Assembly (NCBI GenBank): GCA_026004975.1
Contig: BPKE01000001.1
Coordinates: 437,788 to 501,787 of the forward strand
DNA length: 64,000 bases
Direction of reading: 5' to 3'
Source: Gammaproteobacteria bacterium
Lineage (GTDB): Bacteria > Pseudomonadota > Gammaproteobacteria > HTCC5015
Position 1 is the first letter of the stretch. Every line of letters starts with the position of its first letter. Positions 12,412 to 22,101 of this stretch are shown in pieces. The notes under the pieces are model-generated. The model did no database searches. It saw only the letters and a list, made by a program, of their open reading frames with translations, and was not told the origin of the DNA. Position numbers and translations under genes: made by a program.

Positions 12412-12527
12412 GGGGCGGCGGAACGGTTCGGGAAATAAGAATAGTCTACCCGAATTCCATGCCGCCGCGCTGGTGGACGGGGCCGCGCTCTGCGAAAATG
12501 GACGCATTTCGAGTCGCAGTCCGCATC

Positions 12528-12902
12528 ATGCGCCTGGACCTGGACCACGCCGAAACACCCTTCACGGTCGACGCCTACGACGGCCCCCGCCTGCGCCTGG
12601 CCGGCCGCTGGTGCGAACCGCCCTTGCTGGTCTGCGGCGAACGCCTGTGGCCCGACTGGCGCCCGCGCGGCGCGACGCTCGACGTCGAGGATTTCGCGCC
12701 GCTGCTCGCCGAACCGCCGGCGGTGCTGGTGCTCGGCACCGGCCCGCGGCTCGTGCTGCCGCCGCGGGCGCTGTACGCGGCGCTGGCCGAGCACGGCATC
12801 GGCCTGGAAGCGATGGATCACGGCGCCGCCTGCCGCTGTTACAACGTGCTCGTCGCCGAACGGCGCCGCGCGGCCGCCGCCTGGCTGGCCTGGGCCGACT
12901 GA
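12528..12902 (+). CDS. Mth938-like domain-containing protein (DUF498)
   Basis: 124-aa cytoplasmic protein of the Mth938/DUF498 family, related to the human mitochondrial assembly factor NDUFAF3. The motifs ERLWPDWRP, PAVLVLGTG, LYAALAEHGIGLEAMDHGAACRCYNVLVAE cover the whole fold. The molecular function of the bacterial members is unknown. I chose the ATG at 12528, where homology starts; an ATG at 12498 is also in frame. It is divergent from alaC and convergent with rpoS, with only 7 nt between the stops. Confidence 0.8.
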   Translation: MRLDLDHAETPFTVDAYDGPRLRLAGRWCEPPLLVCGERLWPDWRPRGATLDVEDFAPLLAEPPAVLVLGTGPRLVLPPRALYAALAEHGIGLEAMDHGAACRCYNVLVAERRRAAAAWLAWAD

Positions 12903-12909
12903 GCGGCCC

Positions 12910-13938
12910 TCAGAGGACGTCGGCGGAAAAACCGCGGCTTTCGAGGATGCGGCGCAGGCGCTTGAGCGCCTCGAGCTGGATCTGCCGGGCGCGCTCGCGG
13001 GTGACACCGAGAGCCTGGCCGACTTCCTCCAGGGTGCAACGCTCGTGGCCGCACAGCCCGAAGCGGCGCACGACCACGGCGCGCTGCTTCTCGTCCAGCT
13101 CGTTGAGCCAGTCCCGCACGTGCGCCTGCAGGGCGTCGCTTTGCAAAAGCTCGGGCGGTTCGGGGTTGTTCTCGTCGGGGATGATGTCCAGCAGCGCGCC
13201 GTCGTTGTCCTTGCCGATCGGCACGTCCACCGAGGCGACCCGCTCGCTCAGGCCGAAGACCCGCACCACTTCGTCGATCGGCTTGTCGAGCAGGGCCGCA
13301 ACCTCCTCGGGCGTGGGCTCGCGCCCGAGATCCTGGCGCAGGCGGCGCGCGGCGCGCAGATAGACGTTCAGCTCCTTGATGACATGGATCGGCAGGCGAA
13401 TGGTGCGCGTCTGGTTCATCAGACCGCGCTCGATGGTCTGGCGGATCCACCAGGTGGCGTAGGTGGAAAAGCGGAAGCCCTTTTCCGGATCGAACTTTTC
13501 CACCGCCCGGATCAGGCCGAGGTTGCCCTCCTCGATCAGGTCGGCGAGCGCCAGGCCGCGGTTCATGTACCCGCGCGCGATCTTGACCACCAGGCGCAGG
13601 TTGGACTCGATCATCTTGGCGCGCGCCGCCTCGTCCCCCTGGCGCGCCAGGCGCCCGTAATGGACCTCTTCCTCGGCACTGAGCAGGGGGGAGAACTCGA
13701 TTTCCTTCAGGTACAGGCGGGTGGCGTCGAGTTCACCGTCGGTGAAGGCGCCCGGTTCGAACACGGTGTCCTCCGCCGCCTCTTCTTCGGCGCCCGGCGG
13801 CGCCCCGTCGAGCGGCACCGGATCCCCCGCCTCCTCGTCCACCCCCGCGGGCAGCCCGGCGGCGAGCGGGTCGAGCGCGTCGTCGTCCTCGTAGGGTTCT
13901 GCCGGCGGACGCGCGGGCCTGCGGTTTCTTTTTCTCAT
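12910..13938 (-). CDS. rpoS: RNA polymerase sigma factor RpoS (stationary phase)
   Basis: Group 2 sigma-70 factor of 342 aa (E. coli 330). The acidic N-terminal tail ([13 protein letters not shown]) leads into region 1.2 ([21 protein letters not shown]), region 2 ([33 protein letters not shown], then [24 protein letters not shown]), region 3, and region 4 with helix-turn-helix [20 protein letters not shown]. The regional spelling and the surE-pcm-yqaA-nlpD-rpoS order identify it as RpoS rather than RpoD or RpoH. The track shows it inside a 702-aa read-through frame; the ATG at 13938 is the natural start. In relatives its main promoter lies inside nlpD. Confidence 0.96.
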   Translation of the reverse strand: MRKRNRRPARPPAEPYEDDDALDPLAAGLPAGVDEEAGDPVPLDGAPPGAEEEAAEDTVFEPGAFTDGELDATRLYLKEIEFSPLLSAEEEVHYGRLARQGDEAARAKMIESNLRLVVKIARGYMNRGLALADLIEEGNLGLIRAVEKFDPEKGFRFSTYATWWIRQTIERGLMNQTRTIRLPIHVIKELNVYLRAARRLRQDLGREPTPEEVAALLDKPIDEVVRVFGLSERVASVDVPIGKDNDGALLDIIPDENNPEPPELLQSDALQAHVRDWLNELDEKQRAVVVRRFGLCGHERCTLEEVGQALGVTRERARQIQLEALKRLRRILESRGFSADVL

Positions 13939-13994
13939 GCGCCTCGTTCGCCCTCTTCCGGGCGGTGACCCCTGCGGCCAAGCATGCCCAAGAT

Positions 13995-14741
13995 TCAGGG
14001 GGGCGGCAAGTGGCGCAGCGGATCGACCGGCTTGCCGTCGACGCGGATCTCGAAATGCAGGCGTGGGCGGCCGTCGCCCGGGTCGCCCACTTCCGCGATC
14101 ACTTCGCCGGCCGCGACCGTCTGCCCTTCCACCACGTGCAACGCGCGGTTGTAGGCGTAGGCGGACAGGAAGGTGTCGTCGTGGCGGATGATCACCAGCT
14201 TGCCGTAAGCGGGCAGACCGCTGCCGCTGTAGACCACGGTGCCCGCGGCGGCGGCGCGCACCGGATCGCCCGCCCGCGCGGCGATGTCGATGCCCAGGGC
14301 GCCGTCCTTGCGGCCGTCGAAGCGGCGCAGCAGCGCACCGCGCAGCGGCCATTGGAAACGCGGCGCGGCCGCCGCCGGGGGGGGCGAAGGCGCCGCGGGG
14401 GCCTGCCGGCGCTCGGCGGGCGCAGGCGGGCTTGCGGCCGGGGATGCGGACCGGGCGGGCGCCGCCTCGCGGCGCACGGGGGCGGCAGCGACCGGCGGCG
14501 TCGCGGCCGCTTCCTCGACCGGGCCGGCCACCAGGCGCAGGCGCTGGCCGGGGTAGATCAGATAGGGCGGCTCGATGCCGTTGATGCGCGCCAGCTCCCG
14601 GTAGTCCAGCTGATAGCGCCAGGCGATCGAATACAGCGTGTCGCCCGGCCGCACCCGGTAGCTGAGCGGATCCCAGTCGCGCAGCGGGCCGGCGCAGGCG
14701 GTGAGGACAAGGACGGCCAGCAGCGTCGGGCGGCGGGGCAT
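13995..14741 (-). CDS. nlpD: NlpD-type LysM/M23 lipoprotein, probable amidase activator
   Basis: Outer-membrane lipoprotein (lipobox LTAC near residue 15) that in enterics activates AmiC during cell separation. It has a LysM peptidoglycan-binding domain ([17 protein letters not shown] to PGQRLRL, about 28-70), an Ala/Pro linker and a C-terminal M23/LytM domain. The M23 metal ligands are incomplete: the usual His-rich start is replaced by [12 protein letters not shown], although HFEIR near the end keeps one His. This suggests a non-enzymatic activator, as in E. coli NlpD. It lies 56 nt before rpoS and 4 nt after yqaA. Confidence 0.92.
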   Translation of the reverse strand: MPRRPTLLAVLVLTACAGPLRDWDPLSYRVRPGDTLYSIAWRYQLDYRELARINGIEPPYLIYPGQRLRLVAGPVEEAAATPPVAAAPVRREAAPARSASPAASPPAPAERRQAPAAPSPPPAAAAPRFQWPLRGALLRRFDGRKDGALGIDIAARAGDPVRAAAAGTVVYSGSGLPAYGKLVIIRHDDTFLSAYAYNRALHVVEGQTVAAGEVIAEVGDPGDGRPRLHFEIRVDGKPVDPLRHLPPP

Positions 14742-14744
14742 CGT

Positions 14745-15320
14745 TCAGCGCAGCAGGAAGTAGGCGACCACGGCCGCCGCCAGCGTCGCCCAGCCGATCC
14801 GCTCGACGTGGCGTTCCACCCAGGGCAAACCGCGCGGGCCGAAAGCGCGCACCAGGGCGGCGGCGAGGTAGAACTGGCCGGCCCGACCGACCAGCGAGGC
14901 GAGCAGGAACGGCGCGAGCGCCATGTGCAGGCTGCCGGCGGCGATGGTGAAGATCTTGTACGGGATGGGGCTGAAGCCGGCGAGGAACAACACCCAGAAT
15001 CCCCAGCGCAGGAACCATTCACAGGCGGTGCGGTAGGTCTCGGCATGGCCCGCGGCCTCGATCCAGGGCAGCAGGGCGTCGATCAGCCAATGCCCGAGCA
15101 GATAACCGGCCAGGCCGCCGGCCACCGATCCCAGCGTCGTCAGGCCCGCCAGGCGCCACGCCGCATCGGGGCGGGCGGCGGCCACCGGCAACAACATCAA
15201 GACCACGGGCACGGGGAAGAACACCGCCTCGCAGGCGGCCACCAGAACCAGGAGCGGCACCGCGCGCGGGTGCCGGGCGGCGCGCATCGTCCAGTCGTAG
15301 AGCGGGCCGAACAACCGCAC
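14745..15320 (-). CDS. YqaA/DedA-family (VTT domain) inner-membrane protein
   Basis: 191-aa polytopic protein with the VTT/SNARE-associated fold. Family landmarks are the re-entrant segments E-A-V-F-F-P-V-P near residue 33 and F-x-P-I-P-Y-K near 117, followed by [25 protein letters not shown]. DedA relatives are linked to membrane homeostasis and lipid-carrier scrambling; the YqaA branch is uncharacterised. It sits tightly between pcm (3 nt) and nlpD (4 nt), a conserved position in many gammaproteobacteria. Confidence 0.88.
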   Translation of the reverse strand: MRLFGPLYDWTMRAARHPRAVPLLVLVAACEAVFFPVPVVLMLLPVAAARPDAAWRLAGLTTLGSVAGGLAGYLLGHWLIDALLPWIEAAGHAETYRTACEWFLRWGFWVLFLAGFSPIPYKIFTIAAGSLHMALAPFLLASLVGRAGQFYLAAALVRAFGPRGLPWVERHVERIGWATLAAAVVAYFLLR

Positions 15321-15323
15321 CCG

Positions 15324-16010
15324 TCAGTCCCGCCCGGGCACGAAGGGCACGAAGACCACCGGTTCGTGCTCGGTGGCCTCGAGGGTGCCGTCCGGCCGCT
15401 TGCTGAGCACGGTCAAGCGCTGTCCGGCACCGGGCGCGCCCAAGGGCAGCACCATGCGACCGCCGGCGGCGAGCTGTTCGACCAGGGCGGGCGGCGGACG
15501 CTCGGTGGCGGCGGTGATCAGGATCGCATCGTAGGGAGCGTGCTCCGGCCAGCCTTCGGCGCCGTCGCCGTGGCGCAGGTACACGTTGCGCAAGCGCAGC
15601 GCGGCGAAGCGTTCCCGGGCCCGCTGGTAGAGGGCCTCGAGGCGCTCGACGGTGTAGACCGCCTCGACCAGCATGGCGAGCACCGCGGCCTGGTAACCGG
15701 AGCCGGTGCCGATTTCGAGCACTTTCTTCGGTTCCGGCTGCGCAGGGTCGCCGAGCACCAGTTCGGTCATGCGCGCGACGATGTAGGGCTGGGAGATGGT
15801 CTGGCCATAACCGATCGGCAGGGCGCAGTCCTCGTAGGCCCGGTCGGCCAGGGCCTCGTCGACGAACAGGTGGCGCGGCATCACCCGCATGACCTCGAGC
15901 ACGCGCGGATCGCGGATGCCGGCCGCCCGCAGGCGCTCGACCAGGCGGTCGCGCCGGCGCTGCGAAGTCATGCCGATGCCGAGCAGCGCGCGGCGGTCGA
16001 GGCGCTTCAT
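15324..16010 (-). CDS. pcm: Protein-L-isoaspartate O-methyltransferase
   Basis: SAM-dependent repair of isoaspartyl residues in aged proteins. The 228-aa protein shows [35 protein letters not shown] motif [17 protein letters not shown], and motif II ([34 protein letters not shown]). The ATG at 16010 overlaps the surE stop as ATGA. The 588-aa ORF in the track only adds antisense-like frame upstream. Confidence 0.95.
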   Translation of the reverse strand: MKRLDRRALLGIGMTSQRRRDRLVERLRAAGIRDPRVLEVMRVMPRHLFVDEALADRAYEDCALPIGYGQTISQPYIVARMTELVLGDPAQPEPKKVLEIGTGSGYQAAVLAMLVEAVYTVERLEALYQRARERFAALRLRNVYLRHGDGAEGWPEHAPYDAILITAATERPPPALVEQLAAGGRMVLPLGAPGAGQRLTVLSKRPDGTLEATEHEPVVFVPFVPGRD

Positions 16011-16750
16011 GCCTGGAGCCACCGCGCCAGCGGCGCGATCTGGGCGTGGTGCGTCAGGTCGACCTTGAGGGGGGTGATCGACACGCAGCCCGTGTTCACC
16101 GCATGGAAATCCGTGCCCGGCCCGGCGTCGGCCTCGGCCCCGGCCGGCCCGATCCAGTAGATCGACTCGCCGCGCGGATCCTGGTCGCGCAGCACGCGCT
16201 CGGCCCGGTGCCGGGCGCCCAGGCGGGTGACCCGCCACTCGCCGAGCGCCTCGAGCGGACGGTCGGGCACGTTGACGTTGAGAATGGTCTCCGGCGGCAG
16301 CGGCCGGCGGCACAGCCGCTCGACCAGGTCCCGGGCGATGCGCGCGGCGCTCGCCCAGTGCCGCGGGTTGCGCCCGCACAACGACACGGCCACGGCGGGA
16401 TGGCCGAGGAAGCGCCCCTCGATGGCGGCGGCGACGGTGCCCGAATAGACCACGTCGTCGCCGAGGTTGGCGCCGTGGTTGATGCCCGAAACCACCATGT
16501 CGGGCACCGGGTCGAGCAGACCGGTCAGGGCCAGGTGCACGCAGTCCGAGGGGGTGCCGTTGACGAAATAGAAGCCGTTGTCGGCCCGGTAGACGCGCAA
16601 GGGATCGAGCACGGTCAGCGAGCTGCTCGCGGCGCTGCGGTTGCGCTCGGGGGCGACGACCACCACCTCGGCGAGTTCGGCGAGCGCGGCGGCCAGCGCG
16701 GCGATGCCGGGGGCCTGGTAGCCGTCGTCGTTGGTGACCAGTATGCGCAT
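16007..16750 (-). CDS. surE: 5'/3'-nucleotidase SurE
   Basis: Metal-dependent nucleoside monophosphate phosphatase involved in stationary-phase survival. The 247-aa protein begins with the metal-binding [16 protein letters not shown] (Asp8-Asp9), followed by [16 protein letters not shown], the [12 protein letters not shown] loop and the second metal site [26 protein letters not shown]. It heads the surE-pcm-yqaA-nlpD-rpoS operon and is divergent from smr across about 100 nt, which should hold both promoters. Confidence 0.96.
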   Translation of the reverse strand: MRILVTNDDGYQAPGIAALAAALAELAEVVVVAPERNRSAASSSLTVLDPLRVYRADNGFYFVNGTPSDCVHLALTGLLDPVPDMVVSGINHGANLGDDVVYSGTVAAAIEGRFLGHPAVAVSLCGRNPRHWASAARIARDLVERLCRRPLPPETILNVNVPDRPLEALGEWRVTRLGARHRAERVLRDQDPRGESIYWIGPAGAEADAGPGTDFHAVNTGCVSITPLKVDLTHHAQIAPLARWLQA

Positions 16751-16853
16751 CGGGTCGATCGCCCTGGAGGAACCCGGGCGGCGGCGTTATGCTCGAAAGA
16801 TCTCGGTGGGAAGGCGGCCATTGTACCGAAAAAGTCCCGCCGCGGAGCCGAAC

Positions 16854-17382
16854 ATGAGCGACGAGGAAGACGACGGCGAACTGTTCCGGCGCAGCGTCGG
16901 CCCGGTGCGGCCGCTGAGCGACGACCGGGTCGATGCGCGGCCGCCGCCCCCGCCGGCGGTGCCGCAGCGCCAGGCCGAGGACGACGCCGAGGTGATGGCG
17001 CTGCTGCGCCAGTGCGCCCCTGCACGTCCTCGACCGCGGCGCCGACACCCAGTTCCTCCGGCCGGGCCTGCAGTATGCGGTGCTGCGCAAGCTGCGCGGC
17101 GGCCGCTACCGGATCGGCGCCGAACTCGACCTGCACGGCCTGCGCGCCGGCGAGGCGCGCGCGGCGCTCGCCGAGTTCCTGCGCGAGGCGCGCGGCCGCG
17201 GCACCCGTTGCGTGCGCATCGTCCACGGCAAGGGCCGGGGCTCGGGTCGGCGCGGGCCGGTGCTCAAGCCGCTGGTCACCGACTACCTGGCGCGGCGCGA
17301 GGACGTGCTGGCGTTCTGCACCGCGCGGCCCAACGACGGCGGCAGCGGCGCCCTGTACGTGCTGCTGGCCGCCCCCGGCTGA
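16854..17382 (+). pseudogene. Smr-domain protein, split by an apparent +1 frameshift
   Basis: Two halves of one Smr-family protein lie in different frames. The first starts at ATG 16854 ([21 protein letters not shown]), a typical opening of small gammaproteobacterial Smr proteins. The second contains the complete Smr domain: ELDLHGLRAGEARAAL, CVRIVHGKGRGSGRRGPVLK and VLAFCTARPNDGGSGALYVLL. The frame changes by one extra base near the CCCC run at 17017-17020; skipping one base there reads on as [17 protein letters not shown]. The Smr domain acts as a nuclease in other proteins. An error in the sequence is the simplest explanation. Confidence 0.75.
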
Positions 17383-17386
17383 GCCC

Positions 17387-18172
17387 TCAGCGCCGCCGGC
17401 GGCGCGCCGCGGCCGGCCGCTCGGCCGCCGGCGGCGGCAAACCGACCTTGTCGTACAGCGCCGCGACCTGGGCGGCGTCGAGGCGTTGCCAGCGCCCGGC
17501 CGGCAGCCCCGGCGGCAGCGCGATCCCGGCATACGCGATGCGGATCAGGCGGCTGACGGTGAGCCCCTGGGACGCCCACAGGCGGCGCACTTCCCGGTTG
17601 CGTCCCTCGGCCAGGGTCACGTGGTACCAGTGATTGGCGCCGCTGCCGCCGGCGTCCTCCAGCGTGGTGAAGGCGGCCGGCCCGTCCTCCAGCTCGACGC
17701 CGGCGAGCAGGCGCGCCCGCACCGCCTCGTCCACTTCGCCGAACACGCGCACGGCGTAACGGCGCTCGATGCCGTAGCGCGGATGCATCAAGCGGTTGGC
17801 GAGGGCCCCGTCGGTGGTGAACAACAGCAAGCCGGCGGTGTTCACGTCCAGGCGACCGACCGCGATCCAACGGCCGCGCGGCGGCGGCGGCAGGCGGTCG
17901 AACACGGTCGGCCGGCCTTGCGGGTCGGCGCGGGTGGTGACCTCCCCCTCCGGCTTGTGGTAGGCGAGCACGGCGTGGGCGGCCGGCCGGCGCGCGGCGC
18001 CGCGGCGCAACGGCCGCCCGTCGACGACGATGCGGTCCTGCGGGCCGACCTTGCAACCGAGCTCGGCGACGCGGCCGTTGACGCGCACGCGGCCCTCGGC
18101 GATCAGGCGCTCGCAGGCGCGCCGCGAGCCCAGACCGACCTCGGCCAAGACTTTCTGAAGACGTTCGGACAT
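17387..18172 (-). CDS. rluB: 23S rRNA pseudouridine synthase (RluB/RsuA family)
   Basis: Isomerises a 23S rRNA uridine (2605 in E. coli). It has an N-terminal S4 RNA-binding domain (RLQKVLAEVGLGSRRACERLIAEGRVRVNG) and the catalytic motif GRLDVNTAGLLLFTTDG with the nucleophilic Asp. NREVRRLWASQGLTVSRLIRIAYAGI and an Arg-rich C-terminus complete it. The ATG at 18172 starts the S4 domain; the track adds 36 unsupported codons. In most relatives rluB directly follows scpB. Here two plus-strand genes (NlpC/P60 and moaB) lie between them. Confidence 0.88.
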   Translation of the reverse strand: MSERLQKVLAEVGLGSRRACERLIAEGRVRVNGRVAELGCKVGPQDRIVVDGRPLRRGAARRPAAHAVLAYHKPEGEVTTRADPQGRPTVFDRLPPPPRGRWIAVGRLDVNTAGLLLFTTDGALANRLMHPRYGIERRYAVRVFGEVDEAVRARLLAGVELEDGPAAFTTLEDAGGSGANHWYHVTLAEGRNREVRRLWASQGLTVSRLIRIAYAGIALPPGLPAGRWQRLDAAQVAALYDKVGLPPPAAERPAAARRRRR

Positions 18173-18248
18173 GCGCCCATCCGGGATGACAGGGGCGACG
18201 AAAAAGCCGAGAATCCGGCGCGAAGCCGCCGCCTGGAACGAGGTGTCG

Positions 18249-18710
18249 ATGCTCCCGACAGTATACCGCAGCGTGCTCACCGCCGGCGTGGTCGCGGCCG
18301 CCTCCTGCGCGGGCCCGCCCCCGGCCGACGCCGATCCGGCGCTGCGGCGGGCGCTGGTGGACTTGGCGTTGGCCCAGCGGGGCGCGCCCTACCGCTACGG
18401 CGGCCGCGATCCGCGCGGTTTCGACTGCAGCGGCCTGATCTGGTGGCTGCATCGCCAGCTCGACATCGAGGTGCCGCGCGACAGCCTCGCCCAGTACCGG
18501 GCGAGCCGCCCGGTGCCGCTGCGCGATCTGCGGCCGGGCGACCTGGTGTTCTTCCGCACCGACGGCGCCCGGGTCTCGCATGTCGGCCTCTACCTGGGCG
18601 ACGGCCGCTTCCTGCACGCCCCCGGCCGCGGGCGCACGGTGGGCATCGACCGGCTGGACGCCGACTACTGGCGGCGGCGCTTCGCCGGCGGCGGCCGCTT
18701 CCTGCCTTGA
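18249..18710 (+). CDS. NlpC/P60 family lipoprotein (putative peptidoglycan endopeptidase)
   Basis: 153-aa envelope protein with a short signal ending in a lipobox (AAASC). The catalytic triad is visible: Cys in RGFDCSGLIWW, His in VSHVGLYLG, and His in RFLHAPGRG. It would cleave D-Glu-DAP bonds in wall peptides. The ATG at 18249 is preferred because it gives a proper signal; the longer track start would bury it. It is followed 19 nt later by moaB and is divergent from rluB. Confidence 0.82.
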   Translation: MLPTVYRSVLTAGVVAAASCAGPPPADADPALRRALVDLALAQRGAPYRYGGRDPRGFDCSGLIWWLHRQLDIEVPRDSLAQYRASRPVPLRDLRPGDLVFFRTDGARVSHVGLYLGDGRFLHAPGRGRTVGIDRLDADYWRRRFAGGGRFLP

Positions 18711-18729
18711 GCGACGAGGACCGAGCGCG

Positions 18730-19245
18730 ATGAACCACGAGGACTTCCTGGCCCTCAACGTGGCCGTGCTGACGGTGTCCGACACCCGGAACGATCAGAC
18801 GGACTCGGCCGGCGCCTGGCTGATGCAGGCGATCGCCGAGGCCGGTCACCATCCGCTGATCAAGCGCATCGTCCGCGACGACCGCTACCAGATCCGCGCC
18901 GTGGTGTCCGCCTGGATCGCCGACCCGGCGATCCAGGTGATCCTGACCACCGGCGGCACCGGCCTGACCGGCCGTGACGGCACGCCCGAGGCCGTCGCCC
19001 CCCTGCTCGACAAGCGCATCGAGGGTTTCGGCGAGCTGTTCCGGATGATTTCTTTCGAGGAGATCGGCACCAGCAGCCTGCAATCGCGCTGCCTGGCCGG
19101 GGTCGCCAACGGCACTTACGTGTTCTGCCTGCCGGGCTCGCGCTCGGCCTGCCGGACCGCCTGGGAGAAACTGATCCGCGCGCAGCTCGACCGGCGCACG
19201 CGGCCGTGCAACCTGGCCATGCTGATCGCGCGGCTCACCGAGTGA
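18730..19245 (+). CDS. moaB: Molybdenum cofactor biosynthesis protein B (MoaB/Mog domain)
   Basis: 171 aa, E. coli MoaB length. It has the MoCF-binding fold [38 protein letters not shown] and [18 protein letters not shown]. Family members adenylylate or bind molybdopterin. It is separated from the other molybdenum cofactor genes here (mobB, moeA at 36.7-38.4 kb). Convergent with scpB. Confidence 0.92.
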   Translation: MNHEDFLALNVAVLTVSDTRNDQTDSAGAWLMQAIAEAGHHPLIKRIVRDDRYQIRAVVSAWIADPAIQVILTTGGTGLTGRDGTPEAVAPLLDKRIEGFGELFRMISFEEIGTSSLQSRCLAGVANGTYVFCLPGSRSACRTAWEKLIRAQLDRRTRPCNLAMLIARLTE

Positions 19246-19260
19246 GCGCCGCCGCGACGT

Positions 19261-19986
19261 TCAGTGCAGGCGCTGCGGATCCGCGCCGGCCGGCGTGTCC
19301 TGCGCCCCGTCCGTCTCGGCGCCGAGCGTCTCGGCCGTCTCGGCCGTCTCGCCGGGCTCCGCCCGGGACACGACGGCCCCGGCCACCGTGTGCCCGGCCT
19401 TCTGCTCGGCGGCCGCAGGGGCCTGCTCGGGCAGAGCCAGCTCCAGCTTGGCCTGGAGGCTGTCCAGGTCGCGCAGCTCGGCCAGGCTCGGCAGCTCCTC
19501 GAGGCTTTTCAGGTTGAAATGGTCGAGGAACGCCTTGGTCGTGCCGAACAGCGCCGGCTTGCCGGGCGCGTCGCGGTGGCCGACGATGCGCACCCAGCCG
19601 CGCTCGAGCAAGGTCTTGATGATGGGGGTGCTGACGGCCACGCCCCGGATCGCTTCGATTTCGCCGCGCGTGATCGGCTGGCGGTAGGCGATGATCGCCA
19701 GGGTCTCGAGCAGCGCCCGCGAATAGCGCGGCGGCTTCTCGGCCCACAACGGCGCCAGGGTCTGGGCGAACTCGGCGCGCACCTGGATGCGGTAGCCGCT
19801 GGCCACCTCCTGGAGCTCCAGGGCCCGCTCCGCCAGCGCCGCGCGCAAGGTGTCCAGGGCACGCAACACCGCCTCGCGCGACACCCCCTGCCCGTCGAAC
19901 AGCGCGAGCAGCTGTTCCAGCGGCAGCGGCCGCCCGGCGGCGAGCAGCGCCGCTTCGACGATGTGCACAATCCGGGTCTCGTCCAT
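19261..19986 (-). CDS. scpB: Segregation and condensation protein B
   Basis: Winged-helix partner of the SMC-ScpA condensin. The 241-aa protein starts with IVHIVEAALLAAGRPLPLEQLLALF. Typical blocks follow: GYRIQVRAEF, KPPRYSRALLETLAIIAYRQPITRGEIEAIRGV and LLERGWVRIVGHRDAPGKPALFGTT. The last 60 residues are a low-complexity Ala/Glu tail. The ATG is preceded by GAGGAG and overlaps the scpA stop as TGATG. Confidence 0.93.
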   Translation of the reverse strand: MDETRIVHIVEAALLAAGRPLPLEQLLALFDGQGVSREAVLRALDTLRAALAERALELQEVASGYRIQVRAEFAQTLAPLWAEKPPRYSRALLETLAIIAYRQPITRGEIEAIRGVAVSTPIIKTLLERGWVRIVGHRDAPGKPALFGTTKAFLDHFNLKSLEELPSLAELRDLDSLQAKLELALPEQAPAAAEQKAGHTVAGAVVSRAEPGETAETAETLGAETDGAQDTPAGADPQRLH

Positions 19987-20813
19987 CACGTCTCCTCGGC
20001 CGCGGCGGCCGCCTTGAGGTGAATGGGGGCGAAGGGTTCGGTCTGAACCACGTCGACCAGCCCTTCCTTGACCAACTCGAGCACCGCCAGGAAGGTCACC
20101 ACCACGCCCAGCCGCCCCTCGTCGGGCGCGAACAGGGCGGTGAAGGCCACGAAGGCCGCGCCGCGCACCCGGTCGAGGATGTCGCTCATGCGCTCGCGCA
20201 CCGACAGCGCTTCGCGCTGCACGTGGTGGTGGGCGAGCAACTCGGCGCGCAGCAACACTTCGCGAAAGGCCAGCAACAACTCCTTGAGCTTGACGTCGGG
20301 CAAGGGGCGCGTGCGCGCCGCCGGCGGCGGCTCGGCCGCGGCCGGGAAGACGTCGCGCTCCACCCGCGGCAAGGCGTCGAGCCGCTCGGCGGCGTCCTTG
20401 AAACGCTCGTATTCCTGCAGCCGGCGCACCAGCTCGGCGCGCGGATCGTCCTCCTCGCCGTCTTCGGCCACCGGGCGCGGCAACAGCATGCGCGACTTGA
20501 TCTCGGCGAGCATCGCGGCCATCACCAGGTACTCGGCGGCCAGTTCGAGCTTGAGGACTTTCATCATGGCGATGTAGTCCATGTACTGGCGGGTGATGTC
20601 GGCGATCGGGATGTCGAGGATGTCCAGGTTCTGCCGCTTGATCAGATACAACAACAGGTCCAGGGGCCCCTCGAAGGCTTCGAGGATGACCTCCAGCGCA
20701 TCGGGCGGGATGTACAGATCCGTCGGCAGGACGGTCAGCGGCTTGCCCTGGACGAGCGCAAACGGCATTTCCTGCTGCGCCGGCCGCGCCGGCCCCTCCG
20801 GGGTTTCGCTCAC
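19986..20813 (-). CDS. scpA: Segregation and condensation protein A
   Basis: Kleisin subunit bridging SMC heads. The core reads PPDALEVILEAFEGPLDLLL, KRQNLDILDIPIADITRQYMDYI, and LELAAEYLVMAAMLAEIKSRMLLP, with a C-terminal winged helix (VVTFLAVLELVKEGLVDVVQ). I start it at the GTG at 20813 (VSETPEGPARPAQQEMPF), matching the usual ScpA opening and giving 275 aa. In the deposited sequence this frame is continuous with trpS upstream (738-aa ORF). A single extra base at the trpS end would explain that, restoring a GTGA junction. Confidence 0.88.
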   Translation of the reverse strand: MSETPEGPARPAQQEMPFALVQGKPLTVLPTDLYIPPDALEVILEAFEGPLDLLLYLIKRQNLDILDIPIADITRQYMDYIAMMKVLKLELAAEYLVMAAMLAEIKSRMLLPRPVAEDGEEDDPRAELVRRLQEYERFKDAAERLDALPRVERDVFPAAAEPPPAARTRPLPDVKLKELLLAFREVLLRAELLAHHHVQREALSVRERMSDILDRVRGAAFVAFTALFAPDEGRLGVVVTFLAVLELVKEGLVDVVQTEPFAPIHLKAAAAAEET

Positions 20814-22028
20814 GGCCGCGGCGCCTCGCAGGCCCATCACCCGGCGCACCGTGTCCAGCGTGTCGGCGGCGATCTCGCGCGCCCGCTCGCAACCACGGTC
20901 GATGACCGCCTCGACCGCGGCCGGATCGGCGGCCAGCGCCTGCGCCCGCTCGCGGATCGGTTCGAGCTCGGCCTGCACCGCCTCGATCAAGGGCCGCTTG
21001 CAGTCCACGCAGCCGATGCCCGCCTGGGTGCATCCTTCCCACACCCAGGCGCGGCGCGCCTCGTCCGAGTACACCTGGTGCAGCGACCAGACGGGACAGT
21101 TCTCGGGGTTGCCCGGATCGCTGCGCCGCACGCGGGCCGGGTCGGTGGGCATGGTGCGCAGCTTTTTCTCGACCTGCTCGGGCCCCTCGCGCAGGCCGAT
21201 GGTGTTGCCGTAGGACTTGGACATCTTGCGCCCGTCCAGGCCGACCATCTTGGACTGCGGCGCCAGCAGGGGCGCCGGCTCCGGCAGGATGGCGCGGCTG
21301 TCGCCTTCCAGGTAGCCCAGCAGGCGCTCGCGGTCGGCCACCGACAGCGCCGTCTGCCCGGCCAGCAGCGCGCGCGCCACCTCCAGGGCCTCCGCGTCGC
21401 CCTGCTCGCGGTAGCGCCGCCGCAGCCGGCGGTACAGCTCGGCGTTCTTCGGCCCGAGGCGGTCGATCGCCTTCTCGGCGCGCGCGGCGAAGTCCGGCTC
21501 GGCGCCGTAGAGATGGTTGAAGCGGCGCGCCACCTCGCGCGTCAACTCCACGTGCGCCACCTGGTCCTCGCCGACCGGCACCCACGAGGCCCGGTAGATC
21601 AGGATGTCCGCCGCCTGCAGCAGGGGATAGCCGAGAAACCCGTAAGTCGCCAGGTCCTTCTCCTTGAGCTGGGCCTGCTGGTCCTTGTAGCTGGGCACCC
21701 GCTCGAGCCAGCCGAGCGGCGTGATCATCGACAACAACAGGTGCAACTCGGCGTGCTCGGGCACCCGCGACTGGACGAACAAGCAGGCCTGGCTGGGCGA
21801 AACGCCGACCGCCAGCCAGTCGACGACCATCTCGAAGGACCAGCGGGCGATCTCACCGGGCTGCTCGTACTCGGTGGTGAGGGCGTGCCAGTCGGCGACG
21901 AAGAAAAAGCATTCGTAACGGTGCTGCAGCGTGAGCCAGTTCTTCAGCACGCCGTGATAATGCCCCAGGTGCAGGGGGCCGGTGGGTCGCATGCCGGAGA
22001 GCACGCGCTGGGTGCGGCTGTCGTCCAC
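20810..22028 (-). CDS. trpS: Tryptophan--tRNA ligase, 3' end reads into scpA
   Basis: Class I aminoacyl-tRNA synthetase charging tRNA-Trp. HIGH-type motif HLGHYHG lies near the N-terminus (GMRPTGPLHLGH), KMSKS in VGLDGRKMSKSYGN, and EDQVAHVELTREVARRFN is characteristic. I start it at GTG 22028 (AGG ribosome site 8 nt upstream) and it runs about 400 aa, normal for this branch. No stop is met before ScpA begins. If one base is dropped near the end (VMGLRG), the gene stops at 20810-20812, overlapping the scpA GTG. The end coordinate given is that inferred stop. A real TrpS-ScpA fusion is less likely. Confidence 0.85.
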
Positions 22029-22101
22029 GGTCGAAACCTGTGTTGTCGGCGACGGGCGCCGGCGGCGCCGGGCGGCTATTGTAACAGCCCGCCGCGGCCC
22101 G

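Noticed and set aside
9775-12438. 887-aa plus-strand ORF
   Set aside because: Antisense to hom and alaC with skewed composition; no domain is visible.
13995-14741. Active M23 endopeptidase
   Set aside because: The HxxxD part of the metal site is missing, so an activator role like that of E. coli NlpD is more likely.
12910-15018. 702-aa RpoS read-through ORF
   Set aside because: The upstream part is a shadow of nlpD and yqaA; RpoS begins at 13938 with its normal acidic N-terminus.
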